Counted from the stretch's first letter, positions 17,435 through 27,898 are shown. The stretch: 64,000 bases of DNA from Psychrobacter luti (GCF_014192115.1 NZ_JACHXL010000002.1:124001-188000), one strand, 5' to 3'. The notes: generated by a model not told the origin, from the letters alone. Numbers and translations are program-made.

Positions 17435-19114
17435 TTATTTAACATCGGTTAACAAACTACGCGCATGGTCACGGGTGACATCAGTAATGGTCACACCGCC
17501 AGACATACGTGCCAGCTCATCGACTTGCGCGCTATCGGTCAATATTAATAGCTCGCTTTCGGTTTGCTCATCATGATGCTTTTGCACTAGGATATGTTGA
17601 TGCGCTTGCGCCGCGACTTGCGCTTGGTGGGTAATAGCCAATAACTGCTGCGTCTGCCCAAGCGCGCGTAATAACTCACCGACCACTTGTGCGGTGCCGC
17701 CACTGATACCCACATCGACTTCATCAAAGACGAGCATTGGCTTAGCGGCATTATTATTGGCATTAGTCGCTTGCAATACTTGCATAACCAGTGCCATCCG
17801 CGACAGCTCACCGCCCGAAGCAATCTTATGCAGTGGTTGCATGGGCATACCGACGTTGGCGCTAAATAATAAATCAATATCATAGCAACCTTGCGCACTA
17901 TACTGGCTAGGTTCGGATTTTTTGGTAAAGACAAACTCGCAGCGCGCATTGGGCAAGGCCAGCGGCTGTAATTGCTTAATTAATTGTTTGCTGACAGTCG
18001 GCGCAGCTTTTGAGCGTGCTTTATTTAACTGCGTTGCAAGCGTGAGATAGTCCTGCCATGCTTGCTCGATTTGTGCCGCCATCGCATCACTGCTTGGCTC
18101 ATTTTCTAATTGTTCTAACTGTGCTTCCCAACCTTTTGCTTCATCGATTAAATCATTCGCGGGCAAACCATGCTTACGTGACAAACGATGCCCGAGACTT
18201 ATTAGGCTGTCGAGTGTTTGCAAGCGCTCAGGATCAGGTAGCTGTTGCTCAGCATAATCAGATAGTAATCCCGTCACTTCAGTGATTTGCTGCTGAGCTA
18301 AATGCAGCTGTTCGGAGGCCTGCTCAAAGGTTTGACTGACGCCCATTTGGTTATCACAAAGCTTAATCGCTTGCCCGAGCAAGGTCATGACGTCAGGTTC
18401 ATCAGTATCATTGTCGAGCAGATGCAAACCATGACTGGCTTCTTGCATTAATGCTTCAATATTGGATAGCTCTTCATGCTCCGCTTCAACTTCTGCATAA
18501 TCAACGGCGAGTAATGGCGCAATATCGGCAAGTTGACTTTGCAACAATTGCATACGGTCTTGGCGCTGGGCTTCACGGCTGGCGATATCATCAGCCCGGC
18601 GTTTGAGCTGCTGATAAGCTTGATAACTGCTGGCCGTTTGTGTCGCAAGCGGTATGATTTGCGCCATCTCGTCCAGCCATTGCACCACAAACTGCGGCTT
18701 AAGTAATGCTTGCTGGGCATGTTGACTATGGATATTGACCAATAATGCGCCCAAGCTTTTAAGCTCTGCCAAGCTGACTGGCGTACCATTTAACCACGCT
18801 TTTGAGCGCCCTGTATTACTGAGTTGACGGCGAATAAGGACTTCAGGTTCTTCTAAAGGTCGTTCATTTTTGGCAAACCATTCCGCCACGACATCATTAT
18901 TTTCTACATCAAACTGCGCATAAATATCGGCGTGCGCAGCCCCATGTCTGACCATCGCACTGTCTGCGCGCTCGCCTGCACATAGGGATAACGCATCCAA
19001 TAATAATGACTTGCCAGCACCCGTCTCACCGGTGATGACATTGAAGCCTTCAGCCACACTCAGCTCATGCTGAGCAATCAATGCAAACTGATGTAAAGTT
19101 AATGATACTAGCAT
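17435..19114 (-). CDS. recN: DNA repair ATPase RecN
   Basis: This 559-residue SMC-like protein acts in double-strand break repair. The N-terminal Walker A motif is GETGAGKS, followed by SLCAGERAD. A central coiled coil spans about 150-370. The C-terminal half holds the ABC signature ASGGELSRMALVMQ and the Walker B region VFDEVDVGISGG. I chose the ATG at 19114 with AGAGG five bases upstream, over the TTG one codon earlier. No LexA-type palindrome is visible upstream. Confidence 0.94.
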   Translation of the reverse strand: MLVSLTLHQFALIAQHELSVAEGFNVITGETGAGKSLLLDALSLCAGERADSAMVRHGAAHADIYAQFDVENNDVVAEWFAKNERPLEEPEVLIRRQLSNTGRSKAWLNGTPVSLAELKSLGALLVNIHSQHAQQALLKPQFVVQWLDEMAQIIPLATQTASSYQAYQQLKRRADDIASREAQRQDRMQLLQSQLADIAPLLAVDYAEVEAEHEELSNIEALMQEASHGLHLLDNDTDEPDVMTLLGQAIKLCDNQMGVSQTFEQASEQLHLAQQQITEVTGLLSDYAEQQLPDPERLQTLDSLISLGHRLSRKHGLPANDLIDEAKGWEAQLEQLENEPSSDAMAAQIEQAWQDYLTLATQLNKARSKAAPTVSKQLIKQLQPLALPNARCEFVFTKKSEPSQYSAQGCYDIDLLFSANVGMPMQPLHKIASGGELSRMALVMQVLQATNANNNAAKPMLVFDEVDVGISGGTAQVVGELLRALGQTQQLLAITHQAQVAAQAHQHILVQKHHDEQTESELLILTDSAQVDELARMSGGVTITDVTRDHARSLLTDVK

Positions 19115-19656
19115 CAACGCCTCTCATGGCAGACAATGAACTTCACCAATTATGCTGATAAGTCATGTCTAAAATAGGTAAATAAGGAAATAAATGGCTT
19201 TGGTTAATGGTGCTAATGAAATAAAGGGGATTGGCAAATATTATGGTGGCAAAAGACAGTAAATACAAATTTTAAAGGTAAACAAAGTTAGTCGTTCATT
19301 TAACAATAAAGGATACTTTCCTAGTCGCTGTAACAAACTTTATAGATATAATGTGGTAGCATAATCTCACATAATGATAAACTCTTACCACCAGATTTTC
19401 ATACAATCTGTGCTACAAGGTTCGTCTTATAGATAAAGAGATACAGCTCTCTGACGGTCAAAGTCAGTGTCGTATGATTGTTTTAGATAGAGCAAGCTTA
19501 GTCTGTCGCTATGTTTAGTTATTAATGATATTAAGCTAAAGACAGCGGTAGTCGTTAAAAAGAGGTTGTTTAACTGTCATTTAGGCGGTGAATTAATCTC
19601 TGGTTTTTCAATTTGGTTTTTTAGTTTGGCAATAATTATTTGATAAGGAAGCCACT
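19115..19656. other. Divergent intergenic region between recN and ppnP
   Basis: About 540 AT-rich bases must contain the recN and ppnP promoters. I see no gene and no strong palindrome, only a short T-rich direct repeat near 19601-19628. Confidence 0.5.
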
Positions 19657-19992
19657 ATGACAGCGGCGCAATTTACCAATGTAACAGTCAATGCTCAAGC
19701 CACGATATCCTATGATGGTCGTTGCTCAAGCCATACCATTATGTTTGAGGACGGTCGCCATAAAACGTTAGGGGTTATTTTGCCTTGCGATAATTTGGTC
19801 GAACACTATCACTTTAGCACCAATACCTCCGAACGTATCGAAATCATCAGTGGTGAGTGTGAGGTGAAAATAAACGGTGAAGAAGAATTCAGTTACTACC
19901 GCGCAGGACAATCATTCGTGGTTGAAGGTAATAGTGGCTTTAACTTACGCACGGAAGAAATCGTGCAGTATATCTGTCATTTAGAAGGCTAA
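19657..19992 (+). CDS. ppnP: Pyrimidine/purine nucleoside phosphorylase PpnP
   Basis: This 111-residue single-domain cupin belongs to the PpnP (YaiE) family, which splits nucleosides with phosphate to give base and ribose 1-phosphate. Family motifs are FEDGRHKTLGVILP, HYHFSTNTSERIEIISGECEV and the closing strand FNLRTEEIVQYICHLEG. It is about 17 residues longer than the E. coli protein. An AAGGAAG ribosome site precedes the ATG. Confidence 0.9.
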   Translation: MTAAQFTNVTVNAQATISYDGRCSSHTIMFEDGRHKTLGVILPCDNLVEHYHFSTNTSERIEIISGECEVKINGEEEFSYYRAGQSFVVEGNSGFNLRTEEIVQYICHLEG

Positions 19993-20214
19993 GCCGGCTA
20001 GAAGATCGTACTATAAGGTGTCAAGAGCCACTTTATGACCCTTTCAATTAAGCATTTTAAAAGAGATAAATCTTAAATAAGGTTTGTTTCTTTTTTTTGA
20101 CGATTTTTTTAATAATAATATTTCGTTTAGCCGCTGATTAGTTGCTACAATTATCGCTATATTTTTCTTCTTGATCGCCAAGTGCGATCCTCATTTTTAA
20201 ACGGCAGGCCTATT

Positions 20215-20985
20215 ATGGCAAAACCCAGCTATTTCTATGGCATTCATGCAATTGATGCCTTACTCGAACATCGTCCTCTTGATGGACTCAGCTTATTCGT
20301 GCAGCAAGGACGTGAGACTGACAGCCACGTACAAGCGATTATGGCGCAAGCACGTGATAATGGCATCAGTATTCAACCAACGCAAAAAGACAAGCTCACG
20401 CAACTGTGCGGCAGCCCGCAGCACCAAGGCGTGGTGCTGAATGCACGTCCGTTAGGCTTCGCTGACGAAGGCTTATTAGATACTATTGCTGGACGTGAGC
20501 AGTGTTTGTTATTGGTGCTCGATCAGATTACAGACGCGCATAACTTTGGTGCGTGTTTACGTACCGCTGTGGCAATGGGCGTTGATGCGGTCATTTGTCC
20601 AAAACACCATGCGGCAAGCTTGACGCCAACCGTTGCTAAAGTATCGGTAGGGGCAGCAGAGATGATGCCTATCGTCAGTGTGACCAATTTGGCACGTACG
20701 CTAACCAAGATTAAAAACGCTGGCGTATTTGTCTTTGGTACTGCCTTAAATGCAGAGGCTAAGCCAATACATGAGGCAGATTTGACAGGAAAAACCGCTA
20801 TTATTATGGGATCAGAGGGCGAGGGCATGCGTCGCCTGACAACAGAAAGCTGCGATGAGCTGGTTTATATTCCGATGTCAGGCAACGAGCATGGTAACTT
20901 ACAAAGTTTAAATGTAAGTGTTGCTACCGGTATGGCGCTCTATGAGATTAATCGGCAGCGAACTTTAGCTGCTGGGCAAGCGTAA
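20215..20985 (+). CDS. rlmB: 23S rRNA (guanosine-2'-O-)-methyltransferase RlmB
   Basis: This 256-residue SPOUT-family methyltransferase modifies G2251 of 23S rRNA in E. coli. Residues 1-75 form the substrate-binding domain. The SPOUT motifs follow: LVLDQITDAHNFGACLRTA, IIMGSEGEGMRRLT and the knot motif PMSGNEHGNLQSLNVSVA. The ATG at 20215 is preferred over the GTG at 20182 because the family N-terminus begins here. Its 3' end overlaps the convergent coaE gene by 38 bases. Confidence 0.93.
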   Translation: MAKPSYFYGIHAIDALLEHRPLDGLSLFVQQGRETDSHVQAIMAQARDNGISIQPTQKDKLTQLCGSPQHQGVVLNARPLGFADEGLLDTIAGREQCLLLVLDQITDAHNFGACLRTAVAMGVDAVICPKHHAASLTPTVAKVSVGAAEMMPIVSVTNLARTLTKIKNAGVFVFGTALNAEAKPIHEADLTGKTAIIMGSEGEGMRRLTTESCDELVYIPMSGNEHGNLQSLNVSVATGMALYEINRQRTLAAGQA

Positions 20986-21637
20986 GATAGTCTTGGTGTA
21001 AGGGCTCAAGCTGTACATATAGCGCTTCAAGATCGCTCTCGTTTAGTACCACATCATCCGCATGACGATTACGTTCTTCGCGGCTTAGCTGATTGACCAT
21101 AATGGCTTTAATCTTCTGTACACTTTGCTCATCACGCTGGCTGGCACGCGCAAGTTGGGTGTCCTCGGTGGCATCCATCACTAGAATACGGTGGCATAAA
21201 TTGGCAAGCCCTGCTTCTGCGCCTTCAATGAGCAGCGGCGCTGACAGCACCACGTACGGTGACGTACTGGCTGCTAGTTGCAGTTTTGCCGCCTCACGTA
21301 TCGCTGGATGGGTGATTGCTTCAAGCTCAATCAGAGCCTCAGGATGGGTAAAGACATAGGTGCGCACGGCGGCACGATCCATTTCACCATCGGCCTTTAA
21401 CACCCAATCACCAAATTTTCTCTCAATTTTGCGTAAAGTGGCGCTACCTTTAGCGACCACCTCGTGAGCAATCACATCCGCATCAATAATATCAATCCCT
21501 TGCTGAGCGAACCAGTCGCTTGCAGCCGACTTGCCACTGCCGATACCACCGGTCAAACCGATGACTAGTGACTTGCTTTTGGCTTGGCGAGGCTGTGGTT
21601 GAAAAGAATAAGATGAAGATGAGGCATATTTTGACAT
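20948..21637 (-). CDS. coaE: Dephospho-CoA kinase CoaE
   Basis: This 229-residue P-loop kinase phosphorylates dephospho-CoA in the last step of coenzyme A synthesis. The P-loop is GLTGGIGSGKSAASD and the family motif IDADVIAHEVV follows. HPAIRE and the lid motif RNRHADDVVLNES are also present. A Ser/Gln-rich N-terminal extension of about 23 residues precedes the first strand. In many gammaproteobacteria coaE follows pilD, and here too it is downstream of pilB-pilC-pilD on the same strand. Confidence 0.94.
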   Translation of the reverse strand: MSKYASSSSYSFQPQPRQAKSKSLVIGLTGGIGSGKSAASDWFAQQGIDIIDADVIAHEVVAKGSATLRKIERKFGDWVLKADGEMDRAAVRTYVFTHPEALIELEAITHPAIREAAKLQLAASTSPYVVLSAPLLIEGAEAGLANLCHRILVMDATEDTQLARASQRDEQSVQKIKAIMVNQLSREERNRHADDVVLNESDLEALYVQLEPLHQDYLTLAQQLKFAAD

Positions 21638-21776
21638 AATGATGGCTTATTTAACTGATAAAAGAGGGATGACCGTAATACAGCAATAGCCTATTCTAGC
21701 AGGTTAAAGTCACAGTCTTTAGAAATTGCTGCTCTACTTGCATAGTATTACGGGTCTACTTGCATAGGATAGATGG

Positions 21777-22676
21777 CTAAGTATACATCCCTAGGTACCA
21801 ATTGACGATGTCTGAGCCGTATAGTAAAGCGATAATACCGGCAATCGCGATATAAGGACCAAAGGCAAAAGGGCGACTTCCCCCTTGTTTTTTCATCAGA
21901 ATAAGCCCAACGATGGAACCAAGTAGTGACGACAGTAGAATAATTAACGGCAACATCGTAGGGCCAAGCCAAGCGCCTAACACCGCCAATAATTTGAAGT
22001 CGCCTTGTCCCATACCATGTTTTTTAGTGATAAGATAAAAGACTTTGACCACAACCCACAAAGACAGAAATCCTAGTAACAATCCCCAGATGGACTGAGT
22101 AGGGGATACAAACCAGCTTTGCGAGTTTACTGCCAAGCCTAATCCTGCTAAAGGAAAGGTTAGGCGGTCAGGCAGTAGTTGCGTATCAAAGTCGATACCG
22201 GTTAATGCAACCAGCGTCCAGACCAAAATCAGGGCAGATAATCCAGCGGCGTTGACGCCAAACTGATAAATGACCAAGACAGATAGTAGGGCTGTAACTA
22301 GCTCAACGATAGGATAACGCAGTCCTATAGCGGCTTTACAATCCGAGCAGCGCCCACGTAATATAAGCCAACTTATTAAAGGGATATTCTCATACCACTT
22401 TATTTTATGGGCGCAGTGAGGACAGCGTGAGGCAGGTTTGCTTAGTGTGATAGGAGTATCAGTAACGACAATGTTTGCTAGAGGTGTCGTATGCTCACGC
22501 AGCATATCTGCTTGCTCAGCCATAAACTGGCTACATTCTTGTCGCCAAGCTGCTACCATCATAAGCGGTATACGATGAATCAGCACATTTAAAAAACTGC
22601 CAACACAAAGACCGAGTAGACCAAATACGACTAAGGCAAGAGTCATATTTTCTTGTAATAACTGTATAAATTGCAT
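21777..22676 (-). CDS. pilD: Type IV prepilin peptidase/N-methyltransferase PilD
   Basis: This 299-residue inner-membrane aspartyl protease cleaves the leader of type IV prepilins and type II secretion pseudopilins and methylates the new N-terminus. The cytoplasmic zinc-binding loop shows CPHC and CSDC. The two catalytic aspartates lie in ALTGIDFDTQLLPD and in GMGQGDFKLLAVLGAWLG. About eight membrane segments are present. It is 25 bases downstream of pilC, so the two are co-transcribed. Confidence 0.95.
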   Translation of the reverse strand: MQFIQLLQENMTLALVVFGLLGLCVGSFLNVLIHRIPLMMVAAWRQECSQFMAEQADMLREHTTPLANIVVTDTPITLSKPASRCPHCAHKIKWYENIPLISWLILRGRCSDCKAAIGLRYPIVELVTALLSVLVIYQFGVNAAGLSALILVWTLVALTGIDFDTQLLPDRLTFPLAGLGLAVNSQSWFVSPTQSIWGLLLGFLSLWVVVKVFYLITKKHGMGQGDFKLLAVLGAWLGPTMLPLIILLSSLLGSIVGLILMKKQGGSRPFAFGPYIAIAGIIALLYGSDIVNWYLGMYT

Positions 22677-22701
22677 GAAATCGTTTTCCTTGCAGCGGCT
22701 T

Positions 22702-23925
22702 TTAGCCTACCACTGAGCCCATTTGGAAGATTGGCAAGTACATGGCAATCACTAAGCCGCCGACTAATACGCCTAGTACTGCCATAATTAATGGTTCCAT
22801 TAAGCTGGTCAAACCATCAACGGCGTTATCGACTTCATTTTCGTAATAGACTGCTACTTTGTCTAGCATCTCTTCTAAGCTACCTGATTCTTCACCGATA
22901 CCGACCATTTGAATGGCTAAACTTGGGAAGAGGTTGGTTGAACGTATTGAAAATTGTAATTGTTGACCGGTTGAGACATCGTTTTTGATTTGTTGGATGG
23001 CATTATAAAATACTACGTTGTTGGCTGCACCAGCAGTAGAGTCTAAAGCGTCAATAAGCGGTACACCTGCAGCAAAGGTGGTCGATAGCGTACGGGCGAA
23101 ACGGGCGATAACCGCTTGATAAGCAATATTGCCGAATATCGGGGCTTTTAACACCGCACGATCTAAGAAGTCACGAAATTTCTTAGAGCGTTTTTTCGCT
23201 TCTAAAAATCCAATAATAGCACCCCCGATAATAACAACCACAATAAACCACCATGCCTGCATCCACTCAGACATATTAACAACCATTTGAGTAAAAGCAG
23301 GTAGCTCGGCGCCAAATGAACCAAATAATTCTGAGAACACAGGTACGACCTTAATTAGCAAGATCATAGTAACAATGACAGCAACAACGATAACCGCAAT
23401 TGGGTATTTCATCGCCTTTTTAATTTTGGCCTTCAGCAGCTCACTTTTTTCTTTATAGGTTGCAACACGCTCTAACATGGTCTCAAGTGCACCTGACTGC
23501 TCACCAGAGTCGACGAGTGAACAGAAAAGGTCATCAAAGTAGCGTGGATGCTTACGTAATGCTGAAGCAAAGGTACCACCTGCTTCAATATCAGCCTTTA
23601 TTTGTAAGACTAAGTCCTTCATGCTCGGGTTATCAAGTGAATCGGCGACAATCTCAAAAGACTGGGTCAGTGGCACACCTGCTTTCATCATGGTAGCTAA
23701 TTGACGCGCAAAAATAGCAATGTCAATGGGTTTGATTGACTTTTTAAAGGTATAGAGTGGCTTTGGTTTTTTCTTGATACCTTTAACGGTGATACCTTGT
23801 TTGCGCAAGGTGGCTTTCGCCAGCTCCAAGCTACGACTGGTGGTCTCGCCTTTTATTTTTTGTCCGCGCCGGTTTACCCCATCATAGACAAAGTCTAACA
23901 GCATGTCGGTTTTAGCTTTTGCCAT
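22702..23925 (-). CDS. pilC: Type IV pilus inner-membrane platform protein PilC
   Basis: This 407-residue GspF-family protein forms the inner-membrane platform of the pilus machine. It has two homologous cytoplasmic domains (about 70-195 and 275-395) and three membrane segments. The signatures are FARQLATMMKAGVPL in the first domain and FARTLSTTFAAGVPL in the second, with the GEESGSLEEMLDKVA helix near the end. A GAGGG site precedes the ATG. A 228-base AT-rich gap separates it from pilB. Confidence 0.95.
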   Translation of the reverse strand: MAKAKTDMLLDFVYDGVNRRGQKIKGETTSRSLELAKATLRKQGITVKGIKKKPKPLYTFKKSIKPIDIAIFARQLATMMKAGVPLTQSFEIVADSLDNPSMKDLVLQIKADIEAGGTFASALRKHPRYFDDLFCSLVDSGEQSGALETMLERVATYKEKSELLKAKIKKAMKYPIAVIVVAVIVTMILLIKVVPVFSELFGSFGAELPAFTQMVVNMSEWMQAWWFIVVVIIGGAIIGFLEAKKRSKKFRDFLDRAVLKAPIFGNIAYQAVIARFARTLSTTFAAGVPLIDALDSTAGAANNVVFYNAIQQIKNDVSTGQQLQFSIRSTNLFPSLAIQMVGIGEESGSLEEMLDKVAVYYENEVDNAVDGLTSLMEPLIMAVLGVLVGGLVIAMYLPIFQMGSVVG

Positions 23926-24153
23926 GTTACTACCCTCAAAAATTGTCTAATAGAGATACTGCCAAACTATAAAAAATTGCCAAACTATAAAAAGATACCT
24001 GATCTGTATTTTGAATGTGGCATACTTTGTTTTAGCTTAAAAAGCCAGTATATATCTGTTTTATATTTAAGTACATCTGTTAGGTAATATTGCTGGTTTA
24101 TAAAAATCCATGCTCAAAACTATCAATAGTGGCGTTTTTATGTTCGACGATAG

Positions 24154-25860
24154 TTATTCAGAGGTCACACGCATCATTTCCTGAATACTGGTCACCCCTT
24201 GTAATACCTTTAAAACACCAGAGCGGCGTAAGTCTCTAAAACCATTTTTCAGCGCCGCATCTTTAATGTCTATCGCGTTACCATCTTCCATAATAATACG
24301 GGAGATATCAGGGCTGACTTTCATCACTTCGTAAATACCAACACGCCCTTTATAACCTTCACGGCATTCGTTACAGCCGACTGGTTCATAAATAATATTG
24401 TCTGGATTGTCTAAATCAGCATCGGTAAAGCCCAGTTCAAGCAGGCTTTGACGCGGGATATTGATTGGTTTTTTACAATTTTTACATAAGCGCCGTGCTA
24501 ACCGCTGGGCAATGACCAAGTTTACTGACGTTGCGATATTAAATGAGGCAACACCCATATTACGTAAACGGGTTAAAGTTTCAGGTGCAGAGTTTGTATG
24601 CAGGGTCGACAGCACCATATGTCCCGTTTGTGCCGCTTTAATCGCAATTTCAGCGGTTTCAAGGTCACGAATCTCACCGACCATAACGATATCAGGATCT
24701 TGACGTAAGAATGACTTAAGCGCATTTGCAAAGGTTAAACCCACCTTTGGGTTGACGTTGACCTGATTGATACCTTCAAGGTTAATCTCAACCGGATCTT
24801 CGGCAGTCGAAATATTGGTCTCGCCGGTATTTAGAATATTAATACCCGTATAGAGAGAGACGGTCTTACCAGAGCCGGTAGGACCGGTAATAAGAAGCAT
24901 GCCTTGCGGCTTATGTAAGGCTTCTAAAAACATCTCTTTTTGGTCAGGCTCATAGCCCAATGCTTCAATACCAAGCATGGCTGATGAAGGATCCAAGATA
25001 CGCAAAACAAGCTTTTCGCCAAATAAAGTAGGTAAAGAGTTTACGCGGAAGTCGATGGCTTTATCTTTAGAGATTTTAAGCTTAATACGGCCGTCCTGAG
25101 GTATACGGCGCTCGGATATGTCCATTTGTGACATTACTTTTAGACGTGCCGCGATTTTACTGGCAAGCTGTACTGGCGGGCTGGCCATTTTTTGCATGAC
25201 GCCATCAACACGGAAGCGTACACGAAAGGTTTTCTCGTAGGGTTCAAAATGTAAGTCTGATGCGCCCATACGAATAGCATCAACCAACATTTTATTAACA
25301 AATTTTACAACCGGTGCTTCATCGACACCGTCACTAAGCTTGGTTTCACCTTCTTCATCATTTTCATTAAAACCTACATTTAAATCACTATCAGAAAAGC
25401 TATCAAAATGTTGCATGGTATCGGCGTAAAGGTTTTCAATACGCTTTTTTAGCTTATCTTCTTCAACGACAACTGTTTCAATGGACAGGCGTGAATTAAA
25501 GGCAATGGCGTCAATAGCATCAATACGGGTTGGGTCACTCAATGCCACAAACAGGCGCTGTCCACGCTTAAACAGCGGTAAAGCATTAAACTTACGCACG
25601 ATTTTTTCATCGACTAAGTCTTTTGGTATGACCTCTGAGCTTAGCGCATCAAGATCAAATAAAGCATCGCCAAAAGCTTGTGACAACATTTGTGCCAACT
25701 GATAGGCATTGGCAAGCTTATGTTCGACTAAGTAAGACACTAGCCCTATTTGTTTTTGTTGTGACTCCGTTTGCGCAGTTTTCATATGCGCTTCGCTCAC
25801 AATACCTTCGCTAATTAGCTGCTGCGCTAAGCCGCCGTATTTACTGGCTGTAATAGACAT
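24154..25860 (-). CDS. pilB: Type IV pilus extension ATPase PilB
   Basis: This 568-residue hexameric GspE-family ATPase powers pilus polymerisation. The N-terminal GspE domain covers about 1-150. The ATPase core shows Walker A GPTGSGKT, the Asp and His boxes (RDLETAEIA, GHMVLSTLHTNSA) and Walker B DPDIVMVGEIRD. A zinc motif formed by CKNC and CNEC follows. The ATG at 25860 has GAGAGG five bases upstream. It heads the pilB-pilC-pilD cluster; no pilin gene is in the window. Confidence 0.96.
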   Translation of the reverse strand: MSITASKYGGLAQQLISEGIVSEAHMKTAQTESQQKQIGLVSYLVEHKLANAYQLAQMLSQAFGDALFDLDALSSEVIPKDLVDEKIVRKFNALPLFKRGQRLFVALSDPTRIDAIDAIAFNSRLSIETVVVEEDKLKKRIENLYADTMQHFDSFSDSDLNVGFNENDEEGETKLSDGVDEAPVVKFVNKMLVDAIRMGASDLHFEPYEKTFRVRFRVDGVMQKMASPPVQLASKIAARLKVMSQMDISERRIPQDGRIKLKISKDKAIDFRVNSLPTLFGEKLVLRILDPSSAMLGIEALGYEPDQKEMFLEALHKPQGMLLITGPTGSGKTVSLYTGINILNTGETNISTAEDPVEINLEGINQVNVNPKVGLTFANALKSFLRQDPDIVMVGEIRDLETAEIAIKAAQTGHMVLSTLHTNSAPETLTRLRNMGVASFNIATSVNLVIAQRLARRLCKNCKKPINIPRQSLLELGFTDADLDNPDNIIYEPVGCNECREGYKGRVGIYEVMKVSPDISRIIMEDGNAIDIKDAALKNGFRDLRRSGVLKVLQGVTSIQEMMRVTSE

Positions 25861-26300
25861 TAAGACCTCTCTTTACTTGATATCAAATGGGCTGTATTTT
25901 TTAAACTGTATTTTACCGAGCTCGCATCATCATATATCTATATCATTGGCAACCAAATATCAATCATGACTTATAGAGTTATGTCTAATAAGCGAGTGCT
26001 AATAAGTTGTATCTAACTTGTTATAATTATTTATATCAATCATACAGAGGATTGATTGTCTTGGTTTTAGTTTCTATGAATAGAATGATATCTAAATTTA
26101 CGGCTGTTAAAAGACTTTATATAGGGTATGAGATTGTTAGTCTATAAGAAATAACTACTTAGAATAAATAGAATGTAAAAGTCGGCAAAACATCAGTTTC
26201 GATTCTGAGCGCACTATACTATAGCACTTGAGAAATATTTGTTATACTTGCGCGCATATGAGCCATATCGGCAGCAATAGATAAGACAAGGTATATAAGT
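25861..26300. other. Divergent intergenic region between pilB and tpiA
   Basis: The 440 bases are AT-rich and contain the promoters of both genes. A candidate extended -10 box for tpiA is listed separately. No gene is seen. Confidence 0.5.
26240..26248 (+). promoter_or_regulatory. Candidate extended -10 promoter for tpiA
   Basis: TGTTATACT combines the extended TGN element with a -10 box TATACT (26243-26248), 52 bases before the tpiA start. No good -35 box is present at the expected distance, as is common for extended -10 promoters. Confidence 0.4.
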
Positions 26301-27098
26301 ATGCAAGCTTGGGTAATTGGAAATTGGAAGCAGAATCCAGCAACGAGCCATGACGTCAAGGCGCTACTAGACGACTTATTAACTGCCGTTAGTACCAAAG
26401 CCCAGCTTGATGGCTGTCAATTGATGGTTGCACCAAGTCTGATTCATTTAACTGCTGTCAGTGAGCGTATAAAGGGCAGCTCAATACTTAGCGCCGCCCA
26501 AGACATCAGCGCGCATAGTGCAAGCATAGGTGCTTATACAGGCGATTGTTCAGCGCAGCAAATCGCAGATGCTGGCGCAACATGGACGATACTGGGTCAC
26601 TCTGAGCGCCGCCAGTACCATCAAGAATCTCATGACTGCTTATTACAAAAAATGACTCATGCGCTCACGCAGAACCTAGGCGTGATATTTTGTATTGGTG
26701 AAACCCAAGCCCAGTACGATGCAAAGCAAACACTGGCAGTCATTGATGCGCAATTATCCGTTATTACAGACTTGCTTACCCAGCAACCAGAACTTATGGC
26801 AGGTTTATCGGAGCGTTTAATCGTCGCTTATGAGCCAGTTTGGGCAATTGGTACTGGCAAAGTACCAACCGTGGCCGAGGTGAGTGCGACGCATCAACAT
26901 ATTAAGCAAACGCTTGCGAGTTTTAATACTGCATTAGAAAACATGACTGTTTTATATGGTGGTAGCGTCAATGCCGACAACGCCGATAGCTTTGCCGCCG
27001 ATAGCATGATTGATGGCGCTTTAGTTGGCGGCGCATCATTAAAAGCAGAAAGCTTTTTGGCCATTGCTCAGGCCTTTAGCCGCGCTACGGCTCAATAA
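26301..27098 (+). CDS. tpiA: Triosephosphate isomerase TpiA
   Basis: This 265-residue TIM-barrel enzyme interconverts dihydroxyacetone phosphate and glyceraldehyde 3-phosphate. Catalytic residues are Lys10 (IGNWKQN), His100 (ILGHSERR) and Glu178 ([12 protein letters not shown]). Phosphate-binding motifs LYGGSVN and [10 protein letters not shown] follow. It is about ten residues longer than the E. coli enzyme. It precedes secG, the arrangement seen in Pseudomonas and relatives. Confidence 0.96.
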   Translation: MQAWVIGNWKQNPATSHDVKALLDDLLTAVSTKAQLDGCQLMVAPSLIHLTAVSERIKGSSILSAAQDISAHSASIGAYTGDCSAQQIADAGATWTILGHSERRQYHQESHDCLLQKMTHALTQNLGVIFCIGETQAQYDAKQTLAVIDAQLSVITDLLTQQPELMAGLSERLIVAYEPVWAIGTGKVPTVAEVSATHQHIKQTLASFNTALENMTVLYGGSVNADNADSFAADSMIDGALVGGASLKAESFLAIAQAFSRATAQ

Positions 27099-27179
27099 AA
27101 TCAAATAAAACAGCCGTTTAATAAATACAAAATGGCTACCTTACTCAAAAAATGTCTTTATCAGTTGGCAAAAGTGGCT

Positions 27180-27208
27180 TTAACAGTGCCCTTGCAATCG
27201 TGTACAAT
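27180..27208 (+). promoter_or_regulatory. Candidate sigma-70 promoter for secG
   Basis: A -35 box TTAACA (27180-27185) and a -10 box TACAAT (27203-27208) are separated by 17 bases, upstream of a leader of about 140 bases before secG. Confidence 0.5.
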
Positions 27209-27352
27209 GCGCCTTATTCATATAATCGCTTTGTTTATACAACTGGTTTGGCAATATTAGATGTCAATTGTTAAACATCACTCATTTTTACTATTAATCC
27301 CTACGATCTATTTTTCGTTATCAGTCGTCATTACGCGGCAAAAGAGGCCACC

Positions 27353-27661
27353 ATGTTTACGTTTATATTAGCCCTGCACATTATCGTGGCGATTGCCATG
27401 ATTGGCTTGATTTTGATACAACATGGCAAAGGGGCAGACGCTGGGGCTTCTTTTGGTGCTGGTTCATCAGGCACCGTATTTGGTGCGGCGGGGACTGCAA
27501 ACTTTTTAACGCGTGCAACAGCCGTATTAACCGTGATATTTTTTATCACCAGCATGACGCTTGCTGTCCATGCGCGTAAGCAGGCAGAAGACCAGTTTCG
27601 TTTAGATGCACCAGTGTCAGTACCACAAACACCGCGCCCATTGACGCAAAATCCTCAGTAG
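27353..27661 (+). CDS. secG: Preprotein translocase subunit SecG
   Basis: This 102-residue protein is the small third subunit of the SecYEG channel. It has two membrane segments (about 1-22 and 50-72) joined by the conserved loop QHGKGADAGASFGAGSSGTVFGAAG. The C-terminal tail is hydrophilic and proline-rich. An AGAGG site lies five bases before the ATG. It is followed by tRNA-Leu, matching the secG-leuU order of E. coli. Confidence 0.94.
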   Translation: MFTFILALHIIVAIAMIGLILIQHGKGADAGASFGAGSSGTVFGAAGTANFLTRATAVLTVIFFITSMTLAVHARKQAEDQFRLDAPVSVPQTPRPLTQNPQ

Positions 27662-27857
27662 CTGTTTTTAACAGTTATTGATATTCTTTAGTCAGTATTT
27701 AGTGACTGTCGATAAGTTAGTAATAGCTGATTTTAAGTAGAACTGTTGTTAAGTGGCTTTTGATGCAGGCAGCACTTGCTATTTTAAGACGTTAGTTTTA
27801 CAATGCTTCTCTGTTTTTAGCAGTCTTTAACTTTCGATGCCTTCCTTAAGCATCTAC

Positions 27858-27863
27858 TATAAT
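27858..27863 (+). promoter_or_regulatory. -10 box of the tRNA-Leu promoter
   Basis: A perfect TATAAT ends 35 bases before the tRNA-Leu 5' end. The -35 region is not well conserved. Confidence 0.4.
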
Positions 27864-27898
27864 GGGTTAAAGGTGAAAAACAGCGCAGTGAGAAAGAT

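Noticed and set aside
19115..19300. LexA box upstream of recN
   Set aside because: No CTGT-N8-ACAG palindrome is present; SOS control of recN cannot be claimed from this sequence.
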